Source: Planctomycetales bacterium
GTDB taxonomy: Bacteria; Planctomycetota; Planctomycetia; Planctomycetales; Planctomycetaceae
Reading direction: 5' to 3'
DNA length: 64,000 nt
NCBI GenBank assembly: GCA_028285345.1
Contig: JANQPT010000061.1
Coordinates: 62,001 to 126,000, forward strand
In this document: positions 61,677-64,000 of the stretch, piece by piece
How positions within the stretch are numbered: position 1 is the stretch's first letter
How the letters are laid out: the number at the start of each line of letters is the position of its first letter
Position numbers and translations under genes: made by a program
The notes under the pieces: generated by a model
What the model saw: the letters and a program-made list of their open reading frames with translations, nothing else
The model's database searches: none
Told to the model about the DNA's origin: nothing

Positions 61677-62369
61677 TCAGCACTTGCGATTCTGGGATGC
61701 CAGACCGGCCAAATCCCATCTTAGATCGACGTTCCACCCGGTAGCACGGTCCTGCCCGGAGACTGGTTGGCGCCCGTCGGGGTGGTCGAATCCCGCCGGT
61801 CGCAATTTGAGACGGGGTTCGACGTCTGATTCGCGGGGGAACGACAACAGATGGCAAGTATTGCACGACAGAACGATGTCGCGCGCATTTCGCAACCGTT
61901 GATCATCAGCAGATTGCGTCCGAGCCGCTTCCCCGCGGAGACATTGTCCCAATTCCGGAGCGACGGCCGACTGATGGGATCGCTCATGTTTGTCCGTTTC
62001 AAGACGCTCAGCGAGCAGGATCGCCGCCAAGATGAGTGGAGCCAGTAGTCCGACTGCCAACCATCGCCCACGGCGGTCGCTCGTCTTGCGGGGCTTTCGG
62101 GAGGTCAAAGCGGCGGCCGCCTCTTCCGCCGCGCGGACGGCTTGCTGTGACAGAAACGGCGTGGCAGGCTGGCTGTGAGCGGCCGGCGGCGGTTCCCATG
62201 CGGAATTGGGCCAAGCATCGTCCCCCTGCCCCGTCACGAAGCGTAAGGCGGGTTCGAGAATCTCTGCCATATCGCGGCAGCGCGGGCATTGCTGAAGGTG
62301 CGCTTCCAGTGCTTCGTCGCGCACGGTTCCCGGCTCGGTCATCACTTCGAAAGCTTGATCACAATTCAT
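61677..62369 (-). CDS. Zinc-finger anti-sigma factor with exported CxxCH segment
   Basis: The 230-residue product starts with a ZAS-type domain (HLQQCPRC, His24, Cys28, Cys31), followed by a long linker, one membrane span (about 103-120) and a C-terminal exported part of 110 residues. That part contains CNTCH (169-173), a motif used for covalent heme c or redox/metal binding. The gene follows an ECF sigma gene by 87 bp on the same strand, the usual arrangement. The start at 62369 is where the ZAS domain begins; the upstream frame is not protein-like. Confidence 0.8.
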   Translation of the reverse strand: MNCDQAFEVMTEPGTVRDEALEAHLQQCPRCRDMAEILEPALRFVTGQGDDAWPNSAWEPPPAAHSQPATPFLSQQAVRAAEEAAAALTSRKPRKTSDRRGRWLAVGLLAPLILAAILLAERLETDKHERSHQSAVAPELGQCLRGEAARTQSADDQRLRNARDIVLSCNTCHLLSFPRESDVEPRLKLRPAGFDHPDGRQPVSGQDRATGWNVDLRWDLAGLASQNRKC

Positions 62370-62456
62370 GAGACTGTCACCGCTAAATAACACTTCAAAA
62401 TTCGGCAGCCGCCGGTTCTCGGCCACTATCTAACAATTCTGATCGTAGGTTGTTGA

Positions 62457-63104
62457 TCAAGATCCTTCTGATGAGTCTGCTTCTTGTTCCTTCAATATGT
62501 TCGCAAGCCGCAACAAACCGTTTCGCACGCGGACTTTGGCAGTACTCAGCGCGCTGTCCATGGCTGAGGCGATTTCCTCGTACTTCAATCCGCCGAAAAA
62601 ACGCAGCCGGATTGCGTCGGCCTGCGGCTCCGGCAACTGGTCAATCAGTCGCGACACCTCGCGCCGCTGTTCAGTGGCCAACAACTGCGACAGCGCACTA
62701 TCTGGCGCTACGAGTTGGGGATGTGCAGTCGCCTGTTCGTCGTGGGGAATCGATTGGGTGATCGCCCGTTTGCGCGAAGCGCCCTTTCGCCACTGACGCC
62801 GGCAGAGATTGAGCAGAATCGTCCAGAGCCAAGTGCGGAACGCAAACTGGGGGTTATACGTCTCCCGTGCCGCGTAGGCTGCCAGGAATGTTTCTTGCAC
62901 GACGTCTTCGGCCGCTTCCCAATCGCCCAATTTGCTCCAAGCAACGCGCAGCAATGGCGGGCGATAACGGCGCACGAGTTCGTCAAACCGCGCGACGTCC
63001 CCCGCCTTCACGCGCCGCATGATGTCCGCATCGTTATGTTGCACGGCGGTTCCTGATGAGTTTTGAGTGAGTCCAATATCCAGTTTATCAACGGCCGGGA
63101 CCAT
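62457..63104 (-). CDS. ECF-type RNA polymerase sigma factor
   Basis: This 215-residue protein has region 2 (FDELVRRYRPPLLRVAWSKL, DVVQETFLAAY, FRTWLWTILLNLCRRQWRK) and region 4 (LPEPQADAIRLRFFGGLKYEEIASAMDSALSTAKVRVRNG in parts) of the ECF/sigma-24 family, without region 3. It likely directs polymerase to its own operon and stress or envelope genes, held inactive by the membrane anti-sigma encoded behind it. bamA follows that gene on the same strand, so bamA could belong to its regulon. Confidence 0.93.
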   Translation of the reverse strand: MVPAVDKLDIGLTQNSSGTAVQHNDADIMRRVKAGDVARFDELVRRYRPPLLRVAWSKLGDWEAAEDVVQETFLAAYAARETYNPQFAFRTWLWTILLNLCRRQWRKGASRKRAITQSIPHDEQATAHPQLVAPDSALSQLLATEQRREVSRLIDQLPEPQADAIRLRFFGGLKYEEIASAMDSALSTAKVRVRNGLLRLANILKEQEADSSEGS

Positions 63105-63209
63105 AGACCAGATGGGCGATTGAATTTCCCCGACACACCGTATTCCGATTGCTGACAGACGGTTGAACGTGGTGGAACCTTTGTCCGTGATTAGCGTTGC
63201 GTCAGCGAG

Positions 63210-63833
63210 TCAGGACTCTGCGGGTGTGCAGGTCATCATGCCGGCGTCGAACGGTTCGAACAGGTCGAGCAGATCGTCGCGTGACGTAATCTCGGGATTG
63301 AGCCAACGCGCGATATCATTTTCGCTTTGAAGGATCACCGGCATTCGTTTACGGGCATGGTACTTGGCGATGAGCGAGTTGGCTTCGGTGGTGACGACGG
63401 TGCATGTCTCGACAGCATCGTCGCCCAGCCGCCAGGCTTCCCACAATCCGGCCAAGGCGAAGACAGGCTGATCGACGAGCCCGAAATAATGTCCCCCTTC
63501 ATAGAACTCTGATGCCGGAATCAGTGCCCGCCGTTTCTTGAACGCATCGCGAAATGAGGGCTTTTCGTGAATCGTTTCGCTACGGGCGTTAAACGTGTTG
63601 CGTTGAAACGACTTGCGGGTGTGGAATTTGGCGGACGGCTTCCACCAACGCGGCAACAGGCCCCACTCGAGCAGTGAAAGCTCCCGCGCTCCGGTGGAAT
63701 CCAAGCGGAGAGTGAGCACGTCGCTGCCCGGATAGCGGTCGGTCTCTGGAAACTCCAGTTGTGGGGTTTGCGGCAGATTGAACGCCGCCGCGATTTCGCT
63801 CGCTGGTGATCTGACGTTGAATCGATGGCACAT
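63210..63833 (-). CDS. SRAP (HMCES/YedK-like) DNA-protein crosslink protein
   Basis: This 207-residue protein covalently traps abasic sites in single-stranded DNA through its Cys2. It shows Cys2 (MCHRF), EWGLLPRWW, Asn82/Arg84 in FNARSETI, Glu109 in PASEFYE, and the late KYHARKRMPVIL with His159. The usual third residue is Gly (MCGRF), here it is His, and two extra residues separate His159 from RMP compared with the common HDRMP. Activity is still plausible as the key residues are present. Confidence 0.88.
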   Translation of the reverse strand: MCHRFNVRSPASEIAAAFNLPQTPQLEFPETDRYPGSDVLTLRLDSTGARELSLLEWGLLPRWWKPSAKFHTRKSFQRNTFNARSETIHEKPSFRDAFKKRRALIPASEFYEGGHYFGLVDQPVFALAGLWEAWRLGDDAVETCTVVTTEANSLIAKYHARKRMPVILQSENDIARWLNPEITSRDDLLDLFEPFDAGMMTCTPAES

Positions 63834-63895
63834 GCCATAGATTGTGTCGATTTGTGACTCACAATGCGAGCGCAGGCCGCCCCAAGATTGTGTGG

Positions 63896-64000
63896 CTATT
63901 CAGCGGCGATCTGCGAGTTTGATGGAGTGCTGACGTAGCGGGGAGCAGGCATCGTAAGCGCGTCGCTGAACCTGAACAAGCACGATGCGTCTCGCCGTTT
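63896..64000 (-). CDS. Possible 3' end of a gene running off the window
   Basis: A minus-strand frame is open from the window edge to a TAG at 63896-63898, giving 34 residues ending APRYVSTPSNSQIAAE. It is too short to judge and could be chance. Confidence 0.25.
   Translation of the reverse strand, partial: KRRDASCLFRFSDALTMPAPRYVSTPSNSQIAAE

Overview
The window looks like ordinary chromosome from a planctomycete, probably family Planctomycetaceae or a close relative. Coding DNA is GC-rich, the organism is clearly diderm (BamA, TolC-type lipoprotein, ExbB/ExbD-like proteins), and it carries several gene types common in this phylum: a Tat-exported DUF1501 protein, a secreted protein with three Rid domains, DUF447, a GGDEF protein with a ruined signature, and a type-B succinate dehydrogenase. 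The assignment rests on protein family content; no rRNA is present. About 50 protein genes and one tRNA-Cys are supported. I see no prophage, insertion sequence, CRISPR array or integrase.

Layout. 1-6.3 kb: the end of a NagB/PIG-L fusion gene, small membrane and unknown proteins, then a minus-strand molybdenum-cofactor operon mobA - moeA - moeA fused to a periplasmic-binding-like domain. 6.4-16.3 kb (plus strand): YkgJ, HU with a palindrome-covered promoter, a small lipoprotein, pyrD, trpS, acpS, metX-metW, and a three-gene ExbB/ExbD-like cluster. 16.3-22.4 kb (minus strand): TolC-like lipoprotein, Mpo1-like protein, serC, a cytoplasmic HtrA-like protease and a DUF1614 membrane protein. 22.6-26.8 kb (plus strand): class III aminotransferase, triple-Rid secreted protein and a PhoR-type kinase without a partner. 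26.9-35.5 kb (minus strand): TAXI-TRAP transporter, a lipoprotein, an enolase-like protein next to a small-molecule kinase, and DUF1501. 35.6-44.6 kb (plus strand): secreted protein, degenerate GGDEF protein, tail-specific protease, ABC-2 exporter and MFS transporter. 44.6-63.8 kb (mostly minus strand): two small proteins, a divergent fatty acid desaturase, gcvT, sdhCAB, RNase R, an FAD-linked D-lactate/glycolate oxidase, tRNA-Cys, an enolase-superfamily enzyme, DUF447, bamA, an anti-sigma/ECF-sigma pair and a SRAP protein.

Three things stand out. First, five dispersed copies of an inverted-repeat element, each exactly 76 bp between its outer inverted repeats, lie only between genes; four of them end 21-45 bp before a start codon, so they probably sit in 5' leaders. 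Second, the only enolase homologue in the window keeps its metal ligands but has Asp and Ala where enolases have a catalytic Glu and His, and it sits beside an aminoglycoside-phosphotransferase-fold kinase. Third, the ExbB-like gene is followed by a coiled-coil ExbD-like protein and a second single-span protein whose end resembles an ExbD periplasmic domain, suggesting an unusual proton-driven envelope complex. An anti-sigma factor with a CxxCH motif in its exported part is also worth attention.
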